Assembly (NCBI RefSeq): GCF_900101895.1
Contig: NZ_FMVF01000012.1
Location: 1-64,000, forward strand
DNA: 64,000 nucleotides
Source of the DNA: Flavobacterium caeni
GTDB taxonomy: Bacteria > Bacteroidota > Bacteroidia > Flavobacteriales > Flavobacteriaceae
Direction: 5' to 3'
Part shown: positions 18,532-26,667 of the stretch, piece after piece
Layout of the letters: every line of letters starts with the position of its first letter
How positions within the stretch are numbered: position 1 is the first letter of the stretch
Notes under the pieces: generated by a model
The model's input: the letters and a program-made list of their open reading frames with translations, nothing else
Database searches by the model: none
What the model was told of the DNA's origin: nothing
Program-made: the position numbers and the translations under genes

Positions 18532-19425
18532 TCAACGTTGGTTTCGCGGATGCGCATGTCCATACACCTGTTTGAGTTCCGATAAACTGCTGTGTGTATA
18601 GATTTGTGTAGATGCCAAGCTCGCGTGTCCTAATAATTCCTTTACTGAATTGATATCGGCTCCGTTGTTGAGAAGGTGCGTCGCAAAGGTATGTCTTAAA
18701 ATATGCGGGCTCTTTTTTACCTTCTCGGAGACATTACTAAAGTAGTGATTTATTAATCGATACACAAACGAATCGTTCAATTTAACGCCTTTTAAGGTCA
18801 AGAAAAAAAACGACGCGTCTTTAACCTGCTCCAGCCGAGCCCGTTCCAAAAGATACGCGCCAACCTGTTGGGAAATAATTGGCAAAAGCGGCACGATGCG
18901 CTCCTTGTTGCGTTTTCCCAGCACCTTGAGCGTGCCGTTCGAGGCGAAACTCGAAAGTTGCAACTGGATCAACTCGGCGCGGCGGATGCCCGTGGTATAA
19001 AACAAATCAATGATGAGCTTGTCGCGCAAACCCTCGAAACCTTCGGGGTATTGGATTTGGTTGAGCACCAAATCGACTTCCTTTTCAGAGAACGGAATTT
19101 GCAATTTCTTGGCCGTCTTGAGCGATTGGTGTTTGAGCAAAGGGCTGGCCTCGACCTGCTTGGTCTTGAGCAAGAATTTGTAGTACGACCGCAAAGACGA
19201 AATCTTTCGGTTCACCGACCGCGCCGACACGCCCGCTTCTACCAGCGACACGATCCAGCTTCTGATCTGGCTGTAATTCACCGCATACAAATCGTCTGAA
19301 TCAAACTCCGCAGCAATAAACGTCTGGAAAAAATTAACATCGTTCAAATAGGCCGTCACCGTGTGCGCCGAATAATTCTTTTCGAGCGAAAGATAGTCGC
19401 GGTATGCCTGCTTGCCGTAGTCCAT
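18532..19425 (-). CDS. xerC: Site-specific tyrosine recombinase (XerC/XerD type)
   Basis: 297 residues. The N-terminal core-binding SAM-like domain spans about residues 1-88 and the catalytic domain about 105-290. Catalytic residues are visible: Arg148 (TTGIRRAEL), His241 and Arg244 ([12 protein letters not shown]), His267 (LLGHASL) and the nucleophile Tyr276 (TQIYTH). It probably resolves chromosome dimers at dif with a partner Xer protein. Its housekeeping neighbours (hpf, rpsU) and the absence of att sites argue against a phage or integrative-element integrase. It has its own TAnnTTTG box just upstream. Confidence 0.9.
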   Translation of the reverse strand: MDYGKQAYRDYLSLEKNYSAHTVTAYLNDVNFFQTFIAAEFDSDDLYAVNYSQIRSWIVSLVEAGVSARSVNRKISSLRSYYKFLLKTKQVEASPLLKHQSLKTAKKLQIPFSEKEVDLVLNQIQYPEGFEGLRDKLIIDLFYTTGIRRAELIQLQLSSFASNGTLKVLGKRNKERIVPLLPIISQQVGAYLLERARLEQVKDASFFFLTLKGVKLNDSFVYRLINHYFSNVSEKVKKSPHILRHTFATHLLNNGADINSVKELLGHASLASTQIYTHSSLSELKQVYGHAHPRNQR

Positions 19426-19442
19426 AAAAAAACCGTCAGTCC

Positions 19443-19450
19443 CAAAGATA
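19443..19450 (-). promoter_or_regulatory. -7 box of the xerC-hpf promoter
   Basis: TATCTTTG on the minus strand, 18 bp before the xerC start, matches TAnnTTTG. No clear -33 TTG is visible at the right distance. Confidence 0.5.
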
Positions 19451-19491
19451 TGACTTTAGGCCGACGGTCTATTTTAAAATCCGAAGAAATT

Positions 19492-19686
19492 TTATCCTTC
19501 GAGGCTGTCTCTCAGTTTCTGGATGTATGCCGCTTTCTGGATTTTCATCCTGTTGGTGACAGAAGGTTTCACAAAAGCCTGACGCGCACGAAGTTGACGA
19601 ACAGTTCCTGTCTTGTCAAATTTTCTCTTGTAACGCTTAAGCGCTCTATCAATATTTTCTCCGTCTTTAATTGGTATAATCAACAT
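19492..19686 (-). CDS. rpsU: Small-subunit ribosomal protein bS21
   Basis: 64 residues, basic: MLIIPIKDGENIDRALKRYKRKFDKTG, then RARQAFVKPSVTNRMKIQKAAYIQKLRDSLEG. bS21 binds near the 3' end of 16S rRNA; in Bacteroidetes ribosomes it helps sequester the anti-Shine-Dalgarno sequence. The gene has its own TAnnTTTG box and a strong Shine-Dalgarno site, a rarity in this phylum, so translation is probably autoregulated by bS21 level. Confidence 0.97.
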   Translation of the reverse strand: MLIIPIKDGENIDRALKRYKRKFDKTGTVRQLRARQAFVKPSVTNRMKIQKAAYIQKLRDSLEG

Positions 19687-19694
19687 AGTTTGGA

Positions 19695-19705
19695 CACCTC
19701 CTTTC
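19695..19705 (-). promoter_or_regulatory. Strong Shine-Dalgarno site of rpsU
   Basis: GAAAGGAGGTG on the minus strand is an 11-nt complement of the 16S rRNA 3' end (CACCUCCUUUC), with 10 nt between GGAGG and the ATG at 19686. No other start in the window shows a comparable site. Work on flavobacterial ribosomes reports this strong site at rpsU. Confidence 0.85.
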
Positions 19706-19715
19706 GTTAAGGCCG

Positions 19716-19723
19716 CAAAGATA
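19716..19723 (-). promoter_or_regulatory. -7 box of rpsU
   Basis: TATCTTTG on the minus strand, 29 bp upstream of the rpsU ATG. The upstream stretch is AT-only and no TTG was found at the -33 position. Confidence 0.55.
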
Positions 19724-19805
19724 ATTTAATTTTTTATTATTTATTAATATTTTTTATTTTTTTAGAACACTAAATAATACCCAATAAAAAATAATTAATA
19801 ATCGT

Positions 19806-19898
19806 GGCGTGCCGGCGATCATCATCTTCGTCAAATTCAACATTCCGTCGCCGTCGGGCTATCGGCTGCACGCGGTGCTTGCCTCTATCCCTCACGCA
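19806..19898 (-). repeat. Dispersed hairpin element, copy 1
   Basis: GC-rich island in the otherwise AT-rich 355-bp gap between rpsU and the acyl-CoA dehydrogenase gene. It contains CGCCGTCGGGCTATCGGC, a small hairpin (GCAC-GCG-GTGC), then CTCTATCCCTCACGCA. Together with an outer block GGCGTGCCGGCGATC (19806-19820) and a 28-bp middle, it is collinear with the inverted copy at 24460-24553. Apart from this element, the gap holds only the rpsU leader and a terminator. Confidence 0.7.
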
Positions 19899-19993
19899 AG
19901 CCACAGTCAAAATCATGTAACTCGATCAAATAAAAGTATCGATTTATACCTGAAGCCCACCGGGCTTCCTCCTCTTAATCTCAAATCTCACGC

Positions 19994-20021
19994 AAAAAAA
20001 AAGGCCGGAAAACCCCGACCT
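19994..20021 (-). terminator. Terminator of the acyl-CoA dehydrogenase gene
   Basis: AGGCCGG (20002-20008) pairs with CCGACCT (20015-20021) including one G-U pair, and the minus strand continues with nine T. Confidence 0.8.
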
Positions 20022-20041
20022 CTTGTAACTTATCCGAAATA

Positions 20042-21184
20042 TCAATCTTTCAATACGTTTCTCGAAATGACCAATTTTTGAATCTCGGTCGTGCCTTCGC
20101 CAATGGTACAAAGTTTAGAGTCCCTAAAGAACTTCTCCACCGGAAAATCCTTGGTGTAACCGTAGCCGCCGTGAATCTGGATCGCCTCGCTCGACACCTT
20201 GACACACACCTCCGACGCATACATCTTGGCCATCGCGCCTAATTTGGTCACGGGCTGGTGTGTTTGTTTCAGGTAAGCCGATTTGTGCAACAGCAATTCC
20301 GATGCCTCGATCTCGGTGGCCATGTCGGCCAACTTGAACGCAATACCCTGGAACTCGCTGATCGGCTTTCCAAACTGCTGGCGTTCCTTCGAATACTTGA
20401 GCGCGGCTTCATACGCACCTTTCGAAATACCCAACGCGAGCGCCCCGATCGAGATACGGCCTCCGTCCAGGATTTTCATCGCCTGGATAAACCCCTGGCC
20501 CACTTCGCCCAAACGGTTCGCATCGGGAACGCGGCAATCGCTAAAGATGAGTTCTGCCGTTTCAGATGCACGCATCCCCAATTTGTTTTCCTTCTTCCCC
20601 GAAGAAAATCCGGACATGCCCTTTTCGAGCACGAATGCGGTCATCCCTTTGGAATCGCCTTTTTCGCCCGTACGCGCAATCACCACGGCAATGTCGCCCG
20701 AAATGGCGTGCGTGATGAAGTTTTTCGCGCCGTTCAAAATCCAGTGGTCGCCGTCCTTGATGGCCGTCGTGTTCATCCCGCCGGCATCAGATCCGGTGTT
20801 GTGTTCGGTAAGTCCCCAGGCGCCGATGTGTTCGGCCGTGGCCAATTTCGGGATCCATTTTTTCTTTTGTTCGTCGTTGCCAAAGGTCAAGATGTGGTTG
20901 GTGCAAAGCGAATTGTGCGCCGCCACCGACAACCCTATCGACGGGTCTACCTTCGAAATCTCCTCGATTACGGTAATGTATTCGTGATACCCCAACCCGG
21001 AACCGCCCAATTCTTCAGGAACCAGTACGCCCATAAACCCCATTTCCCCCAATTGCTTGAACAACGGCACGGGAAAAGTTTGCGCTTCGTCCCATTCCAT
21101 GATGTTCGGCCGGATATGCTGCTCGGCAAAATCCCTGATCGATTGTGCAATCATCGATTGCGTTTCATTGTATCCAAAATCCAT
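20042..21184 (-). CDS. Acyl-CoA dehydrogenase
   Basis: 380 residues from the ATG at 21184 (MDFGYNETQSMIAQSIRDFAE); an upstream in-frame start at 21223 would add 13 unrelated residues and overlap the next gene. FAD-dependent oxidation of a short- or medium-chain acyl-CoA to the 2-enoyl-CoA. Family motifs are GAWGLTEHNTGSDAGGMNTTA, QIHGGYGYTKDFPVEKFFRDSK and the C-terminal IGEGTTEIQKLVISR, whose first Glu is the catalytic base position. Substrate preference cannot be read from the sequence; a role in branched-chain or fatty acyl oxidation fits the catabolic genes at the right end. Confidence 0.93.
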   Translation of the reverse strand: MDFGYNETQSMIAQSIRDFAEQHIRPNIMEWDEAQTFPVPLFKQLGEMGFMGVLVPEELGGSGLGYHEYITVIEEISKVDPSIGLSVAAHNSLCTNHILTFGNDEQKKKWIPKLATAEHIGAWGLTEHNTGSDAGGMNTTAIKDGDHWILNGAKNFITHAISGDIAVVIARTGEKGDSKGMTAFVLEKGMSGFSSGKKENKLGMRASETAELIFSDCRVPDANRLGEVGQGFIQAMKILDGGRISIGALALGISKGAYEAALKYSKERQQFGKPISEFQGIAFKLADMATEIEASELLLHKSAYLKQTHQPVTKLGAMAKMYASEVCVKVSSEAIQIHGGYGYTKDFPVEKFFRDSKLCTIGEGTTEIQKLVISRNVLKD

Positions 21185-21200
21185 TTTATCGGTAATTTTT

Positions 21201-22076
21201 TTAGAATTCCAAATATAAGGCAATTACACTCACTTTTTCAACAGGAATTGCAGAAATTTTTAGCAAATCCTCAGCGCAATCGATTTCGCCATTCATGCTC
21301 CTAAAAGTCACGATTTCGCGCGAAATCGGATACCTGAAATAAGGAAATTGCGACAGCTCCTTGACCGACGCTTCGTTGATTTTGATTTTTTTGACCGTCG
21401 GCAACGCACCAATATGGAACGACTCTTTCAATTTTTGGATCACTTCGGGCGACAACCCCCAAATATCCTCCATTTGTGCCATGCTCACAAAACCGCCCAA
21501 CTTTTCCTTTTGCTCAAGGATACGTTTAGAAAGTCCATCGCCAATACCGTACACCGCTTTCAGGTCGTCGGCGGTGGCGTGGTTGAGATCGATCCTGGAT
21601 TTGGCTTTTTTTGGATAACCGGAAGAAGCCCAATTGTTGTCGGCTTTCGGTTTTTTGTTCTTGACCCAATCGGGAAATTTAAACCAAGGTTCCATGCTGG
21701 CCAGCAACGAATCAGAAACACCCGTCACCTTCTGGAACTCCGCGCCCGAGTTCACGTACCGGTTGGTCTTTCGAAACGCGAGCAACCTATCGATCTCGGC
21801 CACCGACATCCCCAGTTGGTAACCCTTGAAGTCGGTGATGAAGTTGGGGTTAAAAGGACGCCGCTCAAACCGCTTGGGTTTGATTTTGGCCAACGAGTCG
21901 AACTGTGGCTGCAACGCAAGCCAAGCCTGCTGCTGTGGCCGATTCTCAGGCAGCGGTTTGAATCGGATAAAAACAAGGGCGGCCTGAAGCGCGACAACCA
22001 ATGCAAACAAAACGAGCAACCCGTTGCGTTGCGATTTGGTGTATGAAAAATAAGAAGGGCGTTGGCGTAAATTCAT
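21201..22076 (-). CDS. Membrane-anchored helix-hairpin-helix (ComEA-like) protein
   Basis: 291 residues. One N-terminal membrane segment at about 20-38 (LLVLFALVVALQAALVF). Three helix-hairpin-helix units follow: near 83-130 (FKGYQLGMSVAEIDRLLAFR...VTGVSDSLLASM), near 163-212 (IDLNHATADDLKAVYGIGDGLSKRILEQ) and near 232-285 (KINEASVKELSQFPYFRYPISREIVTFR). The middle unit is the classic DNA-binding form seen in ComEA. Probably a periplasmic DNA-binding protein, possibly for DNA uptake. It overlaps no neighbour and lies 27 bp after the PspC gene. Confidence 0.8.
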   Translation of the reverse strand: MNLRQRPSYFSYTKSQRNGLLVLFALVVALQAALVFIRFKPLPENRPQQQAWLALQPQFDSLAKIKPKRFERRPFNPNFITDFKGYQLGMSVAEIDRLLAFRKTNRYVNSGAEFQKVTGVSDSLLASMEPWFKFPDWVKNKKPKADNNWASSGYPKKAKSRIDLNHATADDLKAVYGIGDGLSKRILEQKEKLGGFVSMAQMEDIWGLSPEVIQKLKESFHIGALPTVKKIKINEASVKELSQFPYFRYPISREIVTFRSMNGEIDCAEDLLKISAIPVEKVSVIALYLEF

Positions 22077-22103
22077 CGGGATGGCGTATAAAGGAAGAAA
22101 AAA

Positions 22104-22349
22104 TCAGAGGTCGAAAACAGAACTTCGCTTGGCGCGGACCAAATCCTTGAGTTTGATCCAGAAAGCCAGCGTCAGGTAAACGCCAAACCAAAGCCCGGCG
22201 GTCACAAACGAAATGTAGATGAAAAACAGCCGAACGTTGTTGGCCCGCATCCCGAGCTTGTCGGCCAAGCGCGAACACACGTGAAACCCATACTCCTCGA
22301 GATGGTACTTGAGTCGGATGACAAACGGCAGTTGGTTTTTGGTTTCCAT
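22104..22349 (-). CDS. PspC domain protein
   Basis: 81 residues. The N-terminal part (FVIRLKYHLEEYGFHVCSRLADKLGMRANNVRLFFIYISF) followed by one or two membrane segments (FVTAGLWFGVYLTLAFWIKL) is the PspC-domain pattern. PspC proteins are inner-membrane proteins linked to envelope stress in proteobacteria; in Bacteroidetes short single-domain forms are common and their role is not established. It sits between the exonuclease and ComEA-like genes in the same direction. Confidence 0.8.
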   Translation of the reverse strand: METKNQLPFVIRLKYHLEEYGFHVCSRLADKLGMRANNVRLFFIYISFVTAGLWFGVYLTLAFWIKLKDLVRAKRSSVFDL

Positions 22350-22390
22350 CGGATAAATGTAGTCAAAATTCCGAGAACCCCATTACAGAT

Positions 22391-22879
22391 TTACCGCATC
22401 AGGTACAATTGCGCGCAGGCCCTTGCGTCGGACAATGCTTCGTGATGGTTGAGCGCAATGCTGTTGCGTTCACAACAATACTTCAGGTTGGCCGGCTTGT
22501 AGCCCTTGGCGCGGTATATCCGACAAGTACATTCCCAACGGTCGGCAATTTCAAGCTCGTCGTAATACAACCCATAGTGTTTCATGGTACGCGAAAGCAC
22601 GTTGCGGTCGAACGATTCGTTGTGCGCCACCACCGTGCGCCCGAACAGCCGTTTGTAAATTTCGGGAAAGTGACCGTCGAAGGTCTTCTCGTTCTCGGTA
22701 TCAACCGGACGGATGCCATGCACCTGGATGTTGTGGTACCAATAGTGGTTGAACGGCGGCTGGATCAGCGTATAGTATTCATCGACAATGAGACCGTCGT
22801 CGACCGTCACGATACCTACCGCGCAGGCGCTTTCGGGATGCCCGGTGGCGGTCTCAAAATCAATGGCTGTGAATGTCAT
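22391..22879 (-). CDS. DEDDh 3'-5' exonuclease (DNA polymerase III epsilon-like)
   Basis: 162 residues from the ATG at 22879 (MTFTAIDFETATGHPESACAVGIV). The longer in-frame start at 22918 would add residues encoded by the 7-bp repeat array and is rejected. Exonuclease motifs: FDFET-type motif I (AIDFETA), motif II around VVAHNESFDRNVL and motif III HEALSDARACAQLYL with the DEDDh histidine. Members proofread or trim nucleic acids; this stand-alone form has no BRCT or polymerase part visible. The CBS-like gene lies upstream, across the repeat array. Confidence 0.88.
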   Translation of the reverse strand: MTFTAIDFETATGHPESACAVGIVTVDDGLIVDEYYTLIQPPFNHYWYHNIQVHGIRPVDTENEKTFDGHFPEIYKRLFGRTVVAHNESFDRNVLSRTMKHYGLYYDELEIADRWECTCRIYRAKGYKPANLKYCCERNSIALNHHEALSDARACAQLYLMR

Positions 22880-22890
22880 ACTTTTTATAA

Positions 22891-22984
22891 ATTCCAAATT
22901 CCAAGCACCAAATTCCAAGCGCCCTGATTTGGTCCCGACGCTTCGGGATGGAATTTGGAGTTTGGAATTTGGGATTTGGAATTT
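22891..22984. repeat. Inverted-arm 7-bp repeat array between CBS-like and exonuclease genes
   Basis: Left arm (22891-22920) ATTCCAA ATTCCAA GCACCAA ATTCCAA; right arm (22949-22984) TGGAATT TGGAGTT TGGAATT TGGGATT TGGAATT. The spacer contains a second small hairpin, CCCGACGCTTCGGG. The right arm ends three bases before the stop codon of the CBS-like gene, and the left arm begins 12 bp before the exonuclease ATG. Confidence 0.85.
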
Positions 22985-22987
22985 CCC

Positions 22988-24349
22988 TTACTTTATCGAC
23001 CCAATAATATCGTGCTTGGTGATGATGTGGTGTCGGCCGTTGCCCAAATCGATCAACACGGCCTGGTTGTCCTTGGTAATCAGCTTAGAGACTTCTTCGA
23101 TAGGCGCGCCAATCTTGACAATCGGATAAGGTTTGCCCATGACGTCCTTGATCGGTTTTTCGGCCACGTTCTTGTCGGTCACATAGCTTTGGAACAAATC
23201 CGATTCGTCTACCGAGCCGACGAATCCGCTGGTGTCGATGACCGGAATTTGTGAAATCTTGTATTTGCGCATACGGTCGATGGCGTGCGAAACGAGTTCT
23301 TCGGTACGTGCCACCACGAGCGGCTTGTCGATGTGGTCGGCGATGAGTTCTTCGGCCTTGGTGATTTCTTCGTCAAGGAATCCGCGTTCGCGCATCCAAT
23401 CGTCGTTGAACATCTTGCCCACATATCGGCTGCCCGAATCGTGGAACAGCACGACAATCACGTCGTCGGGCTTGAACTCCTCCTTGAGCTGCAACAACCC
23501 TTTGACGGCAGCGCCCGCCGAATTCCCGACGAAGATGCCTTCCTCGAGCGCGAGCCTGCGTTGGTATACCGCCGCATCTTTGTCGGTGACTTTGGTGAAG
23601 CCATCGATGACCGAAAAATCGACATTCTTGGGCAGGATGTCCTCGCCTATGCCTTCGGTAATATAGGAGTAGATTTCGTTTTCGTCAAAAATTCCGGTTT
23701 CGTGGTATTTCTTGAACACCGAACCATAGGTATCGATACCCCAACATTTGATGTTCGGGTTTTTCTCTTTGAGGTATTTGGCCACACCCGAAATGGTGCC
23801 GCCCGTGCCCACGCCCACGATAAAGTGCGTGATCTTGCCTTCGGTTTGTTCCCAGATTTCGGGACCGGTTTGTTCGTAGTGCGCGATGGCGTTCGACGGG
23901 TTGTCGTATTGGTTCACATACCACGCGTTGGGCGTTTCCTCGGCCAGTCTTTTAGAAACCGAATAATACGAACGCGGGTCGGTGGGTTCTACATCGGTAG
24001 GACACACGACCACCTTGGCTCCTACGGCGCGCAGGATGTCCATTTTTTCCTTCGATTGTTTGTCGGTGATCACGCAAACAAGCTTGTAGCCTTTGACGAT
24101 GGCCGCGAGCGCAAGCCCCATACCGGTGTTGCCCGAGGTACCTTCGATGATGGTGCCGCCCGGTTTGAGACGACCATCGGCTTCGGCGTCCTCGACCATT
24201 TTAACGGCCATACGGTCTTTGACCGAGTTTCCGGGGTTGAACGTTTCAATCTTGGCCAATACAAGCGCATCGACACCTTGGGTCACTTTATTGAGTTTGA
24301 CCAGCGGCGTGTTGCCGATTGTACCGAGTATGTTTTCTGAGTAATTCAT
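22988..24349 (-). CDS. Cystathionine beta-synthase-like PLP enzyme with two CBS domains
   Basis: 453 residues from the ATG at 24349 (MNYSENILGTIGNTPLVKLN). The fold-type II PLP domain covers about residues 1-320; PLP lysine Lys44 lies in NPGNSVKDRM, the substrate loop is EGTSGNTGMGLA, and VGVGTGGTISGVAKYLKE binds phosphate. Two CBS domains follow (about 335-450). It should condense serine or O-acetylserine with homocysteine or sulfide; cystathionine beta-synthase is more likely than cysteine synthase because of the C-terminal CBS pair. A TATATTTG box lies 22 bp upstream (24371-24378). Confidence 0.9.
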   Translation of the reverse strand: MNYSENILGTIGNTPLVKLNKVTQGVDALVLAKIETFNPGNSVKDRMAVKMVEDAEADGRLKPGGTIIEGTSGNTGMGLALAAIVKGYKLVCVITDKQSKEKMDILRAVGAKVVVCPTDVEPTDPRSYYSVSKRLAEETPNAWYVNQYDNPSNAIAHYEQTGPEIWEQTEGKITHFIVGVGTGGTISGVAKYLKEKNPNIKCWGIDTYGSVFKKYHETGIFDENEIYSYITEGIGEDILPKNVDFSVIDGFTKVTDKDAAVYQRRLALEEGIFVGNSAGAAVKGLLQLKEEFKPDDVIVVLFHDSGSRYVGKMFNDDWMRERGFLDEEITKAEELIADHIDKPLVVARTEELVSHAIDRMRKYKISQIPVIDTSGFVGSVDESDLFQSYVTDKNVAEKPIKDVMGKPYPIVKIGAPIEEVSKLITKDNQAVLIDLGNGRHHIITKHDIIGSIK

Positions 24350-24370
24350 GGTTTGGCAAATTTTGCGCGA

Positions 24371-24378
24371 CAAATATA
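24371..24378 (-). promoter_or_regulatory. -7 box of the CBS-like gene
   Basis: TATATTTG on the minus strand matches TAnnTTTG. A TTTG lies 23 bp upstream (24402-24405), at the long end of the accepted spacing. Confidence 0.45.
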
Positions 24379-24459
24379 GGCATTTGGGATTCAAAGCCGA
24401 ACAAAGTTGTCTTAAAGTTCAATCGATTTCGTGAAGGGACCGTTTGGTTTCACGGATGC

Positions 24460-24553
24460 TGCGTGAGGGATGGAAGCAAGGTGCCGCGCACCGCGGACAG
24501 CCCGACGGCGCCACAATGTTCGGCCTCGCAACAATGTCGATCGCCGGCACGCC
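24460..24553 (+). repeat. Dispersed hairpin element, copy 2
   Basis: TGCGTGAGGGATGGAAGC, then the hairpin GGTGC-CGC-GCACC, then GCGGACAGCCCGACGGCG, a 28-bp middle and GATCGCCGGCACGCC. Inverted relative to copy 1 at 19806 and collinear with it over its full ~93 bp. It lies between the porin gene and the CBS-like gene. Confidence 0.75.
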
Positions 24554-24582
24554 CGCCAACCCGCCACCTGGCTCCTTCGCTA

Positions 24583-24603
24583 AAAATGTCCACCGGACAT
24601 TTT
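24583..24603 (-). terminator. Terminator of the porin gene
   Basis: AAAATGTCC pairs with GGACATTTT around a 3-nt loop. The minus strand continues with TTTTT. It lies 15 bp beyond the porin stop codon. Confidence 0.8.
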
Positions 24604-24617
24604 GTTAACGCTCGGCC

Positions 24618-26558
24618 CTACTTGAAGAAATTCCAAACCAGCCCAAAACGTATCACGAAATCGCGGTACGGGTTGTTGGGCGCGGCGTAAAATTCGTTGC
24701 GCGACGACCATGCCGAATTGAAATGTTCGGCCTTTATGAAGATGCGGCAGGTGCGCACGCGCGCGTTGACAAAGAAATCGAACATCGGGTAACCGCCGAT
24801 TTCTTGCTGATCTTGAACAAAAAACTCGGCCAGCACGGGGTTGTAGTCGTTGGCGTAGTATTTCGTGAAATAGTTGAAGATGACGCCGGTTTGCAGGTAC
24901 AGTGCTTTTTTGAAAAAATAGTCGCTGTAGTAAAGCGTATTTCGCGTGACAAAATCGGGGACATTCAGGATGTTGTCGTCCTGGCTGACCTTTTGGTAGA
25001 GCACGGTATTGTCGAGCCCAAAACGGCCGAGTTTGAATTCCTTGCCGATCTTGAACGACAGGTACTGGATGGACTTGCCGTATTGCTTGGGCGAAATGAG
25101 CTGCAACGTATCGGTGGCGGCGTCGTTGCTCAAATACAGCATGTCGTTGATGTTCGAGAGCTGGAACGACGCGGTGGCCCATTGGGTTTTGGCCTCGACT
25201 TCGATGTTGTTGATTTTTTCGTTCTTGAAGTTGTTGGCCCAAATGTAATGCGTAAACGTGCTTTGGTGCAGGTTGTAGATGTGGTTGGGCAGTTTGTTGA
25301 TTTTTTGGTAGCGGAACGACAACACATTCTTTTCGTTGAACGTGTAACTGGCTTGTCCGTCTAGGTTGGTGAGCGACTGATTGGTCATCGAATTCGAATA
25401 GAGCAATTGCGCACGCCAGTTGTTTTTGCGGTACTCGTACTGCCCGCCGACGGAATTGATCTTGTCGTTGATCTTGCCCGGCACGACACGATCGGGGAAT
25501 ACAAAAACCGAATTGTAGTAATAGTTGTATTGGAAGTCGTCGACAAAAAACTGGAATTTCCCCAGCGTTTCGTTTTCGTATACCGCGCCGATTTTGTTGT
25601 ACAACCTGTTGTAGCGCACCTGGTCGTTGAGGCCTTGTTGCGACGCCTCGCCAAAATAATTGTAAAAGTACCCACGCGCGGCCGATTGCACGTTGGCCTG
25701 GTTGTATTCGAAAAACTTGGTTTCGTAATTGAACTGATGCGTCACATACAGGTTATTGCTGCCGTGGTTCCCGTTGATGCGAAACGCATGGTCTAAGAAC
25801 ACGCGCTTGCCTTTGAGGAACGTCTTGGCATCGGGCAAATAGACTTCGAGCCTTTGGCGTTGCTTGAACGCGTCGTCTTTGCTTTCGAAATCCTCGGGTG
25901 TGGTGATGCCGCCGTTCTCGCCGTTTTGCATGTCTTGGCCGGCATAGTGTGCGTTGATCACATACCTGCCGCCCTTGGTGTGGTAACTGGTCGTGAACCT
26001 GAAATTGCCTGCGCTGGTCAATTGGTTGATGTACTTGCCGAGCGAGCGTATGCCGCGGTAAGCGACCGAGAAATTGAATTGTTCCGATGTGTTGACCGCC
26101 ACGAGTGCATCTACGCTTTGGCCTTGCTCCATGACGGTTTTGAAATAGAGTTCGGTGAGCGGTGTGGCCACCGAATAGTATTTGATGTCCTTTACTTCAA
26201 GGTAATTGAAGTGCTTGCCTTTGTATCCGAACTCGGGATACGGCGAAAAATTGGTACGGCCGTAGTCGAGCGTGTTGTAGGTGTGCCCATCGTTGACAAA
26301 CGGCAGCAACCCAAAGATATCTTTGCGCAGGTAATTGTACTCGTACTCGTCCTTTATGGTCAGCGAGGTGTCTACATAGGTGGTGTCGCGCTCGAGCGTC
26401 ACGATGCGGTAGGAAGTGATGGGTGCGCGCTGCGCGGCCTCCTTGGCTTTATCCTCTTCGGTTTTTCTCAGGCTTTTGGGGGCTTTTTCCTGCGCGGGCT
26501 CCTGCGCAAAAACAACGCCCGAAAACAACAGCAAAACGGCCAGCAGTACAATCCTCAT
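24618..26558 (-). CDS. Putative outer-membrane porin (flavobacterial porin family)
   Basis: 646 residues with a signal peptide of ~18 residues (...GVVFAQ). A charged linker with KSLRKTEEDKAKEAAQ follows, then a long run of alternating aromatic beta strands ending in a C-terminal strand DFVIRFGLVWNFFK, as in outer-membrane barrels. The internal segments YEYNYLRKDIFGLLPFVNDGHTYN and PYPEFGYKGKHFNY are characteristic of the Bacteroidetes 'putative porin' family (Porin_10). Substrate unknown. It has its own TATTTTTG box at 26575-26582 and its own terminator, so it is probably monocistronic. Confidence 0.85.
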   Translation of the reverse strand: MRIVLLAVLLLFSGVVFAQEPAQEKAPKSLRKTEEDKAKEAAQRAPITSYRIVTLERDTTYVDTSLTIKDEYEYNYLRKDIFGLLPFVNDGHTYNTLDYGRTNFSPYPEFGYKGKHFNYLEVKDIKYYSVATPLTELYFKTVMEQGQSVDALVAVNTSEQFNFSVAYRGIRSLGKYINQLTSAGNFRFTTSYHTKGGRYVINAHYAGQDMQNGENGGITTPEDFESKDDAFKQRQRLEVYLPDAKTFLKGKRVFLDHAFRINGNHGSNNLYVTHQFNYETKFFEYNQANVQSAARGYFYNYFGEASQQGLNDQVRYNRLYNKIGAVYENETLGKFQFFVDDFQYNYYYNSVFVFPDRVVPGKINDKINSVGGQYEYRKNNWRAQLLYSNSMTNQSLTNLDGQASYTFNEKNVLSFRYQKINKLPNHIYNLHQSTFTHYIWANNFKNEKINNIEVEAKTQWATASFQLSNINDMLYLSNDAATDTLQLISPKQYGKSIQYLSFKIGKEFKLGRFGLDNTVLYQKVSQDDNILNVPDFVTRNTLYYSDYFFKKALYLQTGVIFNYFTKYYANDYNPVLAEFFVQDQQEIGGYPMFDFFVNARVRTCRIFIKAEHFNSAWSSRNEFYAAPNNPYRDFVIRFGLVWNFFK

Positions 26559-26574
26559 ACGTGCAAATAAAGCA

Positions 26575-26582
26575 CAAAAATA
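26575..26582 (-). promoter_or_regulatory. -7 box of the porin gene
   Basis: TATTTTTG on the minus strand, 16 bp upstream of the porin ATG. No TTG at the standard distance, so only the -7 element is supported. Confidence 0.4.
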
Positions 26583-26621
26583 GCGTTTTGTTTACAATGT
26601 CGGCAGAATTTAAGAAAACAA

Positions 26622-26647
26622 AAAAGCCATCCCGTAGGATGGCTTTT
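26622..26647. terminator. Terminator after the T9SS BNR-repeat gene
   Basis: AAAAGCCATCC (26622-26632) pairs with GGATGGCTTTT (26637-26647) around a 4-nt loop, with A and T runs on both sides. It ends transcription of the gene at 26668-28032. Confidence 0.88.
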
Positions 26648-26667
26648 GAGATTCAGATTAAATCTGA

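Noticed and set aside
18532..19425. Phage or integrative-element integrase for the tyrosine recombinase
   Set aside because: It lies in a housekeeping context (hpf, rpsU, tRNAs) with no att repeats and no other mobile-element genes, so XerC/D is the simpler reading.
20258..21304. A 348-codon plus-strand frame opposite the acyl-CoA dehydrogenase gene
   Set aside because: It is a shadow of a gene with complete family motifs and gives an unstructured basic product.
22880..22918. A 13-residue upstream extension of the exonuclease (MEFGAWNLEF...)
   Set aside because: Those residues are encoded by the 7-bp repeat array; the family's conserved N-terminus begins at 22879. The same reasoning removed upstream starts at 58734 and 59583.
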